From: JASHVB01 sp035535035
Lineage (GTDB): Bacteria > Pseudomonadota > Alphaproteobacteria > Acetobacterales > Acetobacteraceae
DNA: 64,000 nucleotides
NCBI GenBank assembly: GCA_035535035.1
Contig: DATLQW010000145.1
Coordinates: 1 to 64,000, forward strand
Direction of reading: 5' to 3'
How positions within the stretch are numbered: position 1 is the first letter of the stretch; the number at the start of each line of letters is the position of its first letter. Under the pieces are notes generated by a model, which did not search any database, was not told the DNA's origin, and was given only the letters and a program-made list of their open reading frames with translations. This document shows, piece by piece, positions 18,932 through 27,196 of the stretch. Made by a program: the position numbers and the translations under genes.

Positions 18932-19672
18932 ATGATCGAACAGACCCTGGACATCGTCACCAAGGACGGCGCGATGGAAACCTTCGTCTGCCACCCCGAA
19001 CGCGGCGGCCCGTTCCCTGCCGTGTTCCTGCTGATGGATGCGCCGGGCATCCGCGAGGAGCTGCGCGACATGGCGCGCCGGCTCGGCACCGTCGGCTACT
19101 GCGTGCTGCTGCCCAACCTGTACTACCGGGCCGGCCGCGACACGATGTACGGTCCGGACGTGCTGGAGAAGGGCAGCGCCGAACAGGCGCGGATGCGCGC
19201 GGTGCGCACGAAGATGACGATCCCCCCGGTGATGCGGGATGTCGGCGCGATGCTCGCCTGGGTCGATGGCCAGGCGGCGGCGAAGCCGGGCCCGGTCGGC
19301 GCGCACGGCTATTGCCTGAGCGGCCCCTACGCCCTCGCCGCCGCCGCGCGCTATCCCGGCCGCATCACCGCCGCCGCGTCGTTCTACGGCACCTGGCTGG
19401 TCAACGACGCCGAGGAGAGCCCGCACCGCAACCTGGCCAAGGTCACCGGCGAGCTCTACATCGCCTGTGCCGAACACGACGAGCTGGCGCCGCTGCCGAT
19501 GGTGGAGGAGCTGCGCGGCCTGTTCGACCGCGCCGGCACGCCAGGCGAGATCGAGTTGTATCCCGGTGTGCATCACGGCTTCGCCTTCCCGCAGCGCTGG
19601 TGCTACGACAAGCCGGCCGCGGAACGACATTGGGAGCGGCTGATCGCGCTGTACCGGCGGCGGTTGGGCTGA
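18932..19672 (+). CDS. Dienelactone hydrolase family protein
   Basis: 246 residues starting MIEQTLDIVTKDGAMETFVC, with a GGGGAGG ribosome-binding sequence before the ATG. An alpha/beta hydrolase of the DLH branch: PAVFLLMDAPGIREEL around the oxyanion region, then HGYCLSGPYALAAA with the Cys nucleophile in G-x-C-x-G, the acid in CAEHDELAPL and the His in GVHHGFAFP. DLH opens the lactone ring of dienelactones in chlorocatechol breakdown, but most genomic homologues have unknown substrates. No aromatic pathway genes lie directly beside it, although the MaoC/CoA-transferase pair faces it. Confidence 0.9.
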   Translation: MIEQTLDIVTKDGAMETFVCHPERGGPFPAVFLLMDAPGIREELRDMARRLGTVGYCVLLPNLYYRAGRDTMYGPDVLEKGSAEQARMRAVRTKMTIPPVMRDVGAMLAWVDGQAAAKPGPVGAHGYCLSGPYALAAAARYPGRITAAASFYGTWLVNDAEESPHRNLAKVTGELYIACAEHDELAPLPMVEELRGLFDRAGTPGEIELYPGVHHGFAFPQRWCYDKPAAERHWERLIALYRRRLG

Positions 19673-19682
19673 GTCGCAAGCC

Positions 19683-20159
19683 TCACTCGCGCCGCCGCAG
19701 CAAATAGCGCTGCCGCCCCTCCAGCACCAGCTCGCCGCGCTGGTTGTGTACCGTGCTGCGCAGCCCGACCACGCCGGTCGAACGATTCGGCGTCAGCTCA
19801 TCCACCTCCAGCGCCGCGTACAGCGTATCGCCAGCAAACACCGGCTTCACGAACCGGCTGGATTGGTCCAGGAAGCCGACCAGGGAATCCTCGGTCATGA
19901 ACGGGAACAATCCCGCGCCGGCCACCGTCTGGATCAGCGTCTGGAAACCGTGCGCCAGCATGCCCGGCATGCCATGCCGGCGGCAGTACTCAACGTCATA
20001 GTGCACCGGATGATTGTCCCCGCTCGCCGCCTGGAACGCCGCGAACACCCCGTCCGTCATCGTTCTGCTCGGCAGCACGAACCGCTCGCCGGGCGCAAAA
20101 TCGTCGAACCAGCGTTGTTCCGGCACCATGCGATGCGCGGCGGGATCGAATCCGCTCAT
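19683..20159 (-). CDS. MaoC-like (R)-hydratase
   Basis: 158 residues. A single hot-dog domain with the hydratase 2 pattern: WFDDFAPGERF, AAFQAASGDNHPVHYDVEYC (the conserved D-x-N-P-x-H core) and MLAHGFQTLIQTVAGAG. It should add water across the double bond of an enoyl-CoA or mesaconyl-CoA-like thioester. Its start overlaps the stop of the upstream CoA-transferase by four bases (ATGA), so the two are translationally coupled and likely act in sequence: activation to a CoA ester, then hydration. Confidence 0.9.
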   Translation of the reverse strand: MSGFDPAAHRMVPEQRWFDDFAPGERFVLPSRTMTDGVFAAFQAASGDNHPVHYDVEYCRRHGMPGMLAHGFQTLIQTVAGAGLFPFMTEDSLVGFLDQSSRFVKPVFAGDTLYAALEVDELTPNRSTGVVGLRSTVHNQRGELVLEGRQRYLLRRRE

Positions 20160-21331
20160 ATCGCCCCGGCCGCGCGCAGGCCGGCGATCTCGGCCGCGCC
20201 ATACCCGAGTTCGCCCAACACGTCATCGGTGTGCTGGCCCAGCGACGGCACGTCGCCCATCACCGCCTCCTGGTCGGTGAAGGTGAACGGCGGCAACAGC
20301 GCGCGCACCGGCCCCGCCGGCGTGTTCACCTCGCGCCACTTGTCGCGCGCGGCGAACTGTTCGTGGTTCCACACATCCATCGACTGGTTCAGCCGCCCGT
20401 TGGCGATGCCCGCCGCATCCAGTACCGCGACCACCTCCAGCGAGGTCATCGTCGCGAAGCAATCCTCGATCAGCGCGGTCAGCGCGCGACGATTTTCGCG
20501 CCGCACGCTCATCGTGGCGAATCGCGGATCGGTCTCCACTTCCGGCCGGCCCAGCACACCGGCGCAGAACGCCTTCCACTCGCGCTCGTTCTGCAGCCCG
20601 AAGATCACCTGTCCGTCCTTGGTGCGATGCGCGCCATACGGCGCCAGCGCCGGATGCCCGCCCGGCTCGCGCGGCAGCGGCGAGTTGCCGTAGGCGGCGC
20701 GATACATCGGATAGACCATCCATTCTCCCAGCGCATCGAGCATGGCGATCTTCACGTTCGCGCCCTCGCCGGAACGCGAACGCCGCAACAGCGCCGCCAG
20801 GATGCCGGTGAGCGCATACATCCCGGTGGCGATGTCGGCCGCCGAGATGCCCACGCGCGACGGTGTCTCCGGCGTGCCGGTGACGCTGATCAGCCCGGAT
20901 TCCGCCTGGATCAGCAGGTCATAGGCCTTCTTGCGCGCCAGCGGCCCGGACTCGCCGTAGCCGGAAATGTCGCACACCACCAGCCTGGGAAACCGCGGCT
21001 GCAGCGCCGCATGCGACAGGCCGAGCCGCGCCGTCGCGCCAGGCGCCAGGTTCTGCAGCAGCACGTCGGCGCCGTGCAGCAGCCGGTCCAGCACGCCGCC
21101 GGCCTGGTCGTGCTTCAGGTCCAGCGTGACCGACCGCTTGGCCCGGTTGAGCCAGACGAAATGGCTGGAGAGGCCATGCACGAAGCCGTCATAGGCGCGG
21201 GCGAAATCGCCCTCGCCCGGACGCTCGATCTTGATCACGTCGGCGCCGAGATCCGCCAGGTGGCGGCTGCAGATCGGTGCCGCCACCGCATGCTCCAGCG
21301 CGATGACGCGCATGCCTTCCAGGGGTCGCAC
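20156..21331 (-). CDS. CaiB/BaiF (class III) CoA-transferase
   Basis: 391 residues from a GTG at 21331 with GAGGAAGG ahead of it; the encoded start is VRPLEGMRVIALEHAVAAPI, normal for the family. Class III features: ADLGADVIKIERPGEGDFAR, SHFVWLNRAKRSVTLDLKHD, ADVLLQNLAPGATARLGL (the position corresponding to the catalytic Asp should lie just after, in the LVVCDISGYGESGPLARK region), and GAHRTKDGQVIFGLQNEREW. It moves CoA between carboxylic acids. Partnered with the overlapping MaoC hydratase it suggests catabolism of a branched or unsaturated C4-C5 acid; the exact substrate is inference. Confidence 0.92.
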   Translation of the reverse strand: MRPLEGMRVIALEHAVAAPICSRHLADLGADVIKIERPGEGDFARAYDGFVHGLSSHFVWLNRAKRSVTLDLKHDQAGGVLDRLLHGADVLLQNLAPGATARLGLSHAALQPRFPRLVVCDISGYGESGPLARKKAYDLLIQAESGLISVTGTPETPSRVGISAADIATGMYALTGILAALLRRSRSGEGANVKIAMLDALGEWMVYPMYRAAYGNSPLPREPGGHPALAPYGAHRTKDGQVIFGLQNEREWKAFCAGVLGRPEVETDPRFATMSVRRENRRALTALIEDCFATMTSLEVVAVLDAAGIANGRLNQSMDVWNHEQFAARDKWREVNTPAGPVRALLPPFTFTDQEAVMGDVPSLGQHTDDVLGELGYGAAEIAGLRAAGAI

Positions 21332-21601
21332 TTGTCCGCCTTCCTCGCGTTTCGTCAGGCGAGGAAAGCGCCGGCGGCGGGCGGTGTCAAAAATGTGCCG
21401 CGCACCGTCCTGGCCGAGCCCGGTCAACCGAACTCCCGCGGGGGCAGCCGCCGGGCAACGCCGCGGACGCGGAGCGGCGAGCGCATCGGGCCTGGCAATG
21501 TCGCTGGCGTGGCGCGTCGTTTACCGGCCGTTAATGCCAGCGGGGTCATGGTCAGGCAATTGCGAACCGTCCATCCACACCACAGTGACAGGCAGTGGCC
21601 C

Positions 21602-23305
21602 ATGAACATCCTCAGCCGTCTCCGGCTCCGCACCAAATTTGCCTTGCTGCTCGGGCTGTCCGGCCTGGCGGTGGTCGCCTCGACGGCGCTTGGCGCGTCC
21701 GCCTTGCATCGCCGGATGATCGACGATCGCACGGACAAGCTGCGGGCGGTGGTGGACCTGAGCATGGGCATGGGCCGTGAGCTGGCTGCCGACGTGACGG
21801 CGAACCGGCTCACCCAGGACCAGGCCGTGGCGCGATTGCGCGACGAACTCCATGCCATGCGATTCGACGGGGGTTCGGGTTATGTCGTCGTTCAGGTGCG
21901 GCAGCCGGATGGCGGCTTCAACGTCCTGGCGAATGGCGCCAACCCGAGCACCGAGGGCAAGCGCAGCGTCGCCAAGGACAGCAACGGCCGAGCGATCGGC
22001 GACCTGATCTCCGACGCGCTGAAGGGCCGCGACACCGGGGTCATCAGCTACATGTTCCCGAAGCCCGGCCAAACCGTTCCGTTGCTCAAAGTATCCTATG
22101 TCGCCCGCTTCGCACCCTGGAAGGCCGTGTTCCTCGCCGGCGCCTATACCGACGACCTGGATGCCGATTTCGACGCCGCGCTGCGGCACCTGGCGACGGT
22201 CGGCGGGTTGATCCTGCTGGTTACGCTGCTGGCCGCGTGGTCGATCAACCGTGACATCACCGGCGCGCTGGGCGCGCTGGGCGCGACGATGGCGCGCCTG
22301 GCGCGCGGTGACACGGCTGCCGAAATTCCGGGCGCCGACCGGCGCGACGAGATTGGCGACATGGCCGCCGCGGTGCTGGTGTTCAAGAACGGCATGACCG
22401 AGACCGAGCGTCTGCGGGCCGCGCAGGAAACGGCCAAGCTACAGGCCGCGGCGGAGCAGAAAGCGGCCGTGAACCGGTTGGCGGACGGCTTCGAGAGCAA
22501 GATCGGCCGTTTGGTCGGAATGCTCTCCTCGGGTTCCGCGGCGCTGGAAGCCACCGCGCAGTCGATGACCGGCACGGCCAACCAGAGCAATCAGCAGGCT
22601 GCCGCTGTCGCCTCCGCGGCGGAAGAGGCCAGCACCGGCTTGCAGACCGTGGCCTCGGCCGCCGAGGAACTGACGGCTTCCATCGGCGAGATCAGCCGTC
22701 AGGTCGCGCAGTCGTCCAGGATTTCCGGGAAGGCGGTGGATGACGCCAAGCGCACCGACGGCATCGTGCACGCGCTTGCCCAGGCTGCGGAGAAGATCGG
22801 TGCTGTCGTGGGCCTGATCACCAACATCGCAGGCCAAACCAATCTCCTGGCGCTGAACGCCACCATCGAGGCGGCGCGGGCCGGCGACGCCGGCAAGGGT
22901 TTCGCGGTCGTCGCTTCCGAGGTCAAGAGTCTCGCCAACCAGACCGGCAAGGCGACCGAGGAGATCGACGCGCAGATCACCCATATCCAGGCCGCGACCA
23001 AGGAGGCCGTCAATGCCATTCGCGGCATCTCCACCACCATCGAGGAGGTGAGCGCGATCGCAACCACCATTGCCTCCGCCGTCGAGGAGCAGGGCGCGGC
23101 CACCGCGGAGATCGCCCGCAACGTGCTGCGGACGACCCAGGCGGCGCAGGTGGTGACCGTAAGCATCGGCGGCGTGAGCCAGGCGGCAAGCGAAGCGGGC
23201 ACGGCGGCCGGTCACGTCCTGACCGCGGCATCCGATCTGTCGAAGCAGTCCGAACAACTGGCCAATGAGGTGAACGCTTTCGTGGTCGGCGTCAGGGCGG
23301 CATAG
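21602..23305 (+). CDS. Methyl-accepting chemotaxis protein with single Cache sensor
   Basis: 567 residues. A first membrane helix at about residues 12-32 (FALLLGLSGLAVVASTALG), a periplasmic sCache_2-like domain (RTDKLRAVVDLSMG through SYVARFAPWKAVFLAGAY), a second helix near 200-216 (VGGLILLVTLLAAWSI), a HAMP domain (LGATMARLARGDTAAEIPG) and the cytoplasmic signalling domain with hairpin tip IAGQTNLLALNATIEAARAG followed by KGFAVVASEVKSLANQT. It would sense a small ligand and control CheA. No che genes are in the window, so the receptor is an orphan here. The ATG at 21602 follows a CAGTGGCC sequence with a poor ribosome-binding site. Confidence 0.95.
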   Translation: MNILSRLRLRTKFALLLGLSGLAVVASTALGASALHRRMIDDRTDKLRAVVDLSMGMGRELAADVTANRLTQDQAVARLRDELHAMRFDGGSGYVVVQVRQPDGGFNVLANGANPSTEGKRSVAKDSNGRAIGDLISDALKGRDTGVISYMFPKPGQTVPLLKVSYVARFAPWKAVFLAGAYTDDLDADFDAALRHLATVGGLILLVTLLAAWSINRDITGALGALGATMARLARGDTAAEIPGADRRDEIGDMAAAVLVFKNGMTETERLRAAQETAKLQAAAEQKAAVNRLADGFESKIGRLVGMLSSGSAALEATAQSMTGTANQSNQQAAAVASAAEEASTGLQTVASAAEELTASIGEISRQVAQSSRISGKAVDDAKRTDGIVHALAQAAEKIGAVVGLITNIAGQTNLLALNATIEAARAGDAGKGFAVVASEVKSLANQTGKATEEIDAQITHIQAATKEAVNAIRGISTTIEEVSAIATTIASAVEEQGAATAEIARNVLRTTQAAQVVTVSIGGVSQAASEAGTAAGHVLTAASDLSKQSEQLANEVNAFVVGVRAA

Positions 23306-23356
23306 GGCCCGTCGGGGAATAATCGCTCCAACCGCGATGCGGACGATCGCCGTTAT

Positions 23357-23419
23357 CGTCATCCCCGTGAAAGCGGGAACCCATGCGGGCGCTGGGTCCC
23401 CGCTTTGGCGGGGATGACG
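23357..23419. repeat. Long palindromic repeat CGTCATCCCCG...CGGGGATGACG
   Basis: CGTCATCCCCGTGAAAGCGG (23357-23376) pairs with the stretch ending at 23419, with GGGAACCCA/TGGGTCCC continuing the stem, about 25 bp with few mismatches. It lies between the chemotaxis gene and the 3' end of nusB, a convergent junction, and is a repeat type widespread in proteobacterial intergenic DNA. It may serve as a bidirectional terminator. Confidence 0.7.
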
Positions 23420-23571
23420 ACGGGGATGGCTGCGGTGATCTCACTTGATTCGGTAGATTCCCGACAAGCCCAAAACGGGAAATGTCTGACCTGATCCTGA
23501 TCTTACCGCGTTTCCCGCTGTCCCGGCCTGGCCGACGGCTTATGTATCTCCCGATCCGGCGAACCGGTCTC

Positions 23572-24063
23572 CTACCCGGCGAACTCCCCTGGTCGCAACA
23601 GCCGTGCCAGCCGGTCCAGCACCGCATTCGCCAGCCCCGGCTCGGGTCCGTCGAAAAACCCCCGCGCGACGTCGAGATATTCGTTGATCACCACCTTCGC
23701 CGGCGCCCCGTCCGCCATCGCCAGTTCGCCGCCCCCGGCGCGCAAAAGGGCCCGCAGTACCGGATCGATACGCGCCAGCGGCCAGTCGGACGGCAGCGCC
23801 TCTACCACCATGCGGTCGATGGTGTCCTGCTGGCGCACCGCGCACCGCACGATGCGGGCGAACAGCGGCACCTCCGCATCCGGCACGCGGCCGTCCTCGA
23901 AGCCGCCGGTGCCGGGCAATTCGCCCAACCGATGCCGCACGAACTGATCGATCACCGTCTCGGGATTCTCCGGCCCCTGCTCCGCCTGGAACAGCGCCTG
24001 CACCGCGGCGACGCGCGACGCGGTACGCGGCCGGCGCCGCGGTTTCGGAGGCTCATGCGCCAT
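23572..24063 (-). CDS. nusB: Transcription antitermination protein NusB
   Basis: 163 residues. The all-helical NusB fold is recognisable from RRPRTASRVAAVQALFQAEQ, LFARIVRCAVRQQDTIDRMV, WPLARIDPVLRALLRAGGGE and VVINEYLDVARGFFDGPEPG. It helps form the antitermination complex on rRNA operons with NusE (S10). It is the last gene of the riboflavin cluster on this strand, 2 nt after ribH; a ribH-nusB order is common in bacteria. The N-terminal extension is basic and proline-rich. Confidence 0.96.
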   Translation of the reverse strand: MAHEPPKPRRRPRTASRVAAVQALFQAEQGPENPETVIDQFVRHRLGELPGTGGFEDGRVPDAEVPLFARIVRCAVRQQDTIDRMVVEALPSDWPLARIDPVLRALLRAGGGELAMADGAPAKVVINEYLDVARGFFDGPEPGLANAVLDRLARLLRPGEFAG

Positions 24064-24065
24064 GG

Positions 24066-24548
24066 TCAGGCCGCGCCGAGGCGGCGTGCGGCGTCGATCT
24101 GCAACAGCGAAGCCGCGGCGGCTTCCGCGCCCTTGTTAAAGCCATCCGCGCTCGATCGTGCCTCGGCCTGCGCCAGCGTGTCGCAGGTCAGCAAACCGGT
24201 GCCCAGCGCGATGCCGAATTGCAGCGCGACGCTCATCAACCCTTGCATCGTTGCGCGGCAGATGAATTCGTAATGGTCGGTCTCGCCGCGAATGATACAG
24301 CCAAGCGCCACGAACCCGTCGAACCGTTTCCCCCCGCGCAACGCGATGCGGATCGCCTGCGGCAGCTCGAACGCCCCGGCGACGTCGAGGCTCTCGAAGG
24401 TCGCGCCAGCCTCGCGCAGGATGCGCGTGGCGCCGCCGGTGAGCCCGTCCGCCACCGCGCGATAATACGGCGCGCGCACCACCAGCAGGTGCGGCGACGG
24501 CCCCTCGATGCGCGGCGCGGATGGGAGCGGGGCGTCTTCGGTACTCAT
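24066..24548 (-). CDS. ribH: 6,7-dimethyl-8-ribityllumazine synthase
   Basis: 160 residues. Joins 5-amino-6-ribitylaminouracil with dihydroxybutanone phosphate to give the lumazine precursor of riboflavin. Diagnostic segments: VVRAPYYRAVADGLTGGATR, VAGAFELPQAIRIALRGGKR, FVALGCIIRGETDHYEFICR (containing the catalytic His region) and VALQFGIALGTGLLTCDTLA. The usual length for a capsid-forming lumazine synthase. It is 81 nt downstream of ribB, the gap holding a short palindromic repeat, and 2 nt upstream of nusB. Confidence 0.97.
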   Translation of the reverse strand: MSTEDAPLPSAPRIEGPSPHLLVVRAPYYRAVADGLTGGATRILREAGATFESLDVAGAFELPQAIRIALRGGKRFDGFVALGCIIRGETDHYEFICRATMQGLMSVALQFGIALGTGLLTCDTLAQAEARSSADGFNKGAEAAAASLLQIDAARRLGAA

Positions 24549-24586
24549 GTCATCTTGTCATGGCCGGCCGAGGCCCGCCCCCTCCT

Positions 24587-24620
24587 GTCATTGCTAGGAG
24601 CGTAGCGACGCGGCAATGAC
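24587..24620. repeat. Palindromic dispersed repeat, short copy 3
   Basis: GTCATTGC (24587-24594) pairs with the inverse-complementary GCAATGAC at 24613-24620 around AGGAGCGTAGCGACG. It shares the GTCATTGC-GAGCG-AGCGACG order with the elements at 15034 and 17489 but lacks the long loop. It lies between ribB and ribH. Confidence 0.65.
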
Positions 24621-24629
24621 GGCAGTGCG

Positions 24630-25781
24630 TCATCCCTCGTAGTCCACGCCGACGATATTCGGAATCGGCCGCTGTTCCATGATGTTCAGCCCATAGCCCT
24701 CCAGTCCGACGATGGTGCGGCGGCTGTTGGTCAGCAGGATCATGTTCTTCACGCCGAGATCGAGCAGTATCTGGGCGCCGATGCCGTAGTCGCGCAGGAC
24801 GCGGGGGGCGTGGGATCGTTCGGTGGATAGCGTGCGCACGCGCTCGGCCAGCGCGGTCTTGCGGTGCTCGCGGATCAGCACCACCACGCCGCGGCCGGCG
24901 CGGGAGATCATGTGCATGGCGTTGTGCACGGCGATCCAGTGCGGCGATCCGGTCATGTCGTCCAGCAGATCGACCGCGTGCATGCGCACCATCACCGGGT
25001 CGGGGCCGGACAAATCGCCCTTCACCAGCGCCAGGTGCTCCTGGTACTCGACCGTGTTGGCATACACCACGGCGCGCCACTCGCCGCCGGCGGGGTGGTG
25101 GTAGTCGCTTTCCTCGACGCGCTGCACCAGCCGCTCGGTCACGCGGCGATGGGCGATCAGGTCGGCGATCGAACCGAGTTTCAAATTGTGCCGTTGCGCG
25201 AAGGCCACGAGTTCGGGCAGCCGCGCCATGGTGCCGTCGTCGTTCATGATCTCGCAGATCACCGCGGCGGGGTACAGCCCGGCCTTGCGGGCGATATCGA
25301 CCGATGCCTCGGTATGGCCCGCGCGCACCAGGGTGCCGCCGTCCCGCGCCATCAGCGGGAAGACGTGGCCCGGCGTGGTGATGTCGTCGCGCGTGCTTTC
25401 CGGGTTAATCGCCACCGCCACGGTGTGGGCGCGGTCATGCGCCGAGATGCCGGTGGTGACGCCTTCCCGCGCCTCGATCGACACGGTGAACGCGGTCTGG
25501 TGCCGCGTGCCGTTATGCGCCGACATCAGCGGCAGCGCGAGCTGTTCGCAGCGCTGACGGGTCAGCGCCAGGCAGATCAGGCCGCGCGCGTGCCGGGCCA
25601 TGAAGTTGATGGCGTCCGGCGTGGCGAATTGCGCCGGGATGACCAGGTCGCCTTCGTTTTCCCGGTCCTCGTCATCGACCAGGATGAACATGCGGCCGTT
25701 GCGGGATTCCTCGATCAGTTCGGGGGCGGCGGCGAGGTATTGCGAGAGTTCGGCGGTCCGCAGGCTCTTCAGGTTCGGCAT
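24630..25781 (-). CDS. ribB: 3,4-dihydroxy-2-butanone 4-phosphate synthase with degenerate GTP cyclohydrolase II-like domain
   Basis: 383 residues. Residues 1-205 or so are a complete RibB: FILVDDEDRENEGDLVIPAQ with its acidic metal loop, GLICLALTRQRCEQLALPLM, TAFTVSIEAREGVTTGISAH, TPGHVFPLMARDGGTLVRAG and HTEASVDIARKAGLYPAAVI. The C-terminal 175 residues align with GTP cyclohydrolase II (VRMHAVDLLDDMTG, AGRGVVVLIREH) but lack the three zinc cysteines: the segment after HAVDLL contains none. So only the first activity is expected, and a separate RibA must exist elsewhere. The start overlaps the ribE stop by one base (TGATG). Confidence 0.93.
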   Translation of the reverse strand: MPNLKSLRTAELSQYLAAAPELIEESRNGRMFILVDDEDRENEGDLVIPAQFATPDAINFMARHARGLICLALTRQRCEQLALPLMSAHNGTRHQTAFTVSIEAREGVTTGISAHDRAHTVAVAINPESTRDDITTPGHVFPLMARDGGTLVRAGHTEASVDIARKAGLYPAAVICEIMNDDGTMARLPELVAFAQRHNLKLGSIADLIAHRRVTERLVQRVEESDYHHPAGGEWRAVVYANTVEYQEHLALVKGDLSGPDPVMVRMHAVDLLDDMTGSPHWIAVHNAMHMISRAGRGVVVLIREHRKTALAERVRTLSTERSHAPRVLRDYGIGAQILLDLGVKNMILLTNSRRTIVGLEGYGLNIMEQRPIPNIVGVDYEG

Positions 25782-26380
25782 CAGGCTGTCTCCGCCAGCC
25801 GCGCCACGTAGCGCGCCAGCATGTCGATTTCGATGTTCACCGCATCGCCCGGGGCGAGCCGGCCGAAGCCGGTGACCTGGGCGGTGTGCGGGATGACGTT
25901 CACCGCGAAAGTATCGGCGTCCACGGCGTTCACCGTCAACGATACCCCGTCCACCGCGACGCTGCCCTTGACGGCGATGAACCGGGCCAGCGGCGCCGGC
26001 ACCCGAAACCGCCACCGTGTGGAGGCGTTTTCCGGTGTGGCCGACAGCGCCTCGCCCAGGCCGTCCACGTGGCCGGAGACGAGATGCCCGCCGAGTTCGT
26101 CGCCCATGCGCAAAGAGCGTTCCAGGTTCACCCGGCTGCCTGCGCGCCAGCGCCCGAGCGTGGTGCAGGCCAGCGTCTCGGCCGAGGCGTCGGCGGCGAA
26201 CCAGTCCGGCCCGACCTCGACCGCGGTGAGGCAGCAGCCGGAACAGGCGATGGAGGCGCCAATGGCGATGCCGGCGGTATCCGACCACGGCGCGGCGACG
26301 ACCAGCCGCATGTCCTGGCCGTTGCCGAGGGGGTTGATGGCGCGGACGGTGCCGAGCGCGGTGACGATGCCGGTGAACAT
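25781..26380 (-). CDS. ribE: Riboflavin synthase alpha chain
   Basis: 199 residues starting MFTGIVTALGTVRAINPLGN. Two lumazine-binding repeats: the first with GASIACSGCCLTAVEV and LGGHLVSGHVDGLGEAL, the second with KGSVAVDGVSLTVNAVDADT and IPHTAQVTGFGRLAPGDAVN. It dismutates two lumazines to riboflavin. The ATG at 26380 gives the strict family N-terminus. Coupled to the downstream ribB by a one-base overlap. Upstream, a Uma2 gene separates it from ribD. I looked for an FMN riboswitch ahead of it and saw none. Confidence 0.97.
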   Translation of the reverse strand: MFTGIVTALGTVRAINPLGNGQDMRLVVAAPWSDTAGIAIGASIACSGCCLTAVEVGPDWFAADASAETLACTTLGRWRAGSRVNLERSLRMGDELGGHLVSGHVDGLGEALSATPENASTRWRFRVPAPLARFIAVKGSVAVDGVSLTVNAVDADTFAVNVIPHTAQVTGFGRLAPGDAVNIEIDMLARYVARLAETA

Positions 26381-26510
26381 ACAAGGACACCTGTTAGGCG
26401 GCCGGATTGCGATTGGCAAACTATGGAGGCCGGTTGTGGGACACAAGCTGGCAGGGAAACCGCCAAGCCACGCGACGCCGCGAATCCCGGGGCCTCACGC
26501 CAGCGCGGAT

Positions 26511-27077
26511 TCAGTCAGTGTAAAAGTCATCGAACCCCAGGGTTAGTCCCGGCGGGTCCAGCACGATCTCACCGGACGTATAGACCTCGGTTGCGACGTC
26601 GCCGCCCGGCTTGCGCGAATGCCGGACGATGCGCGGCGTCTCCGGCCAGATAATCAGGTAACGCTGGAGCGACGGCAGGCGGAAGTAGTCGCGCAGCTCC
26701 AAGCCCCGATCGACGCCACTGGTGGAAGGCGACAGAACCTCGACGATTACCAGCGGGTCAGGGACGGCCAGAGCGTCGGCGGGCAGCCGGACGCCACCGC
26801 AACGCAGCACGGCGTCGGGTTCGTAGTCGCTGTCGCCGACCTCGATCGTCATGCCGTCGCCGACCACCTGGCACGGCAGCCCTGCACGCTGCACCGCCGC
26901 GCGCAGGGCATCCCGCGCTGATCCCTTGCGAAGGTTATGGGCCGCGCGTTCGGGGGCCATGGCGACCACGACGCCTTCGATACGCTCGAACCGGTGCGAA
27001 GGTTGTTGTTCTGCCCACGCCCGGTATTCCTCGCGTGTCATGCGCTCTTCCGGCTCATGGATCAGTGCGCGCGGCAT
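26511..27077 (-). CDS. Uma2 family (DUF820) putative endonuclease, copy 1
   Basis: 188 residues starting MPRALIHEPEERMTREEYRA. Uma2 proteins have a PD-(D/E)XK nuclease core; here the strands carry YEPDAVLRCGG (Asp) and PLVIVEVLSPSTSGVDRGLE (Glu-x-hydrophobic-Ser), with RYLIIWPETPRIVRHSR near the end. The biological role of the family is not settled; many genomes carry expanded sets. It sits inside the riboflavin cluster between ribD and ribE on the same strand, with gaps of about 120-130 nt on each side, which suggests an insertion. A second, diverged copy lies at 51182. Confidence 0.88.
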   Translation of the reverse strand: MPRALIHEPEERMTREEYRAWAEQQPSHRFERIEGVVVAMAPERAAHNLRKGSARDALRAAVQRAGLPCQVVGDGMTIEVGDSDYEPDAVLRCGGVRLPADALAVPDPLVIVEVLSPSTSGVDRGLELRDYFRLPSLQRYLIIWPETPRIVRHSRKPGGDVATEVYTSGEIVLDPPGLTLGFDDFYTD

Positions 27078-27196
27078 GGCGAACCTCCAGCATGGAGACG
27101 TAGCAGGCAGGGGATGGTGGTCAAGCAGCCGATGGCTGCGTGACCAGGCCACGCGACCGGTTCAAAGTCATCAACTCGGGAGGCAGTGGCATCCAA

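Noticed and set aside
26381..26510. FMN riboswitch before ribE
   Set aside because: The conserved RFN-element blocks and multi-stem junction are not present, nor ahead of ribD or ribB.
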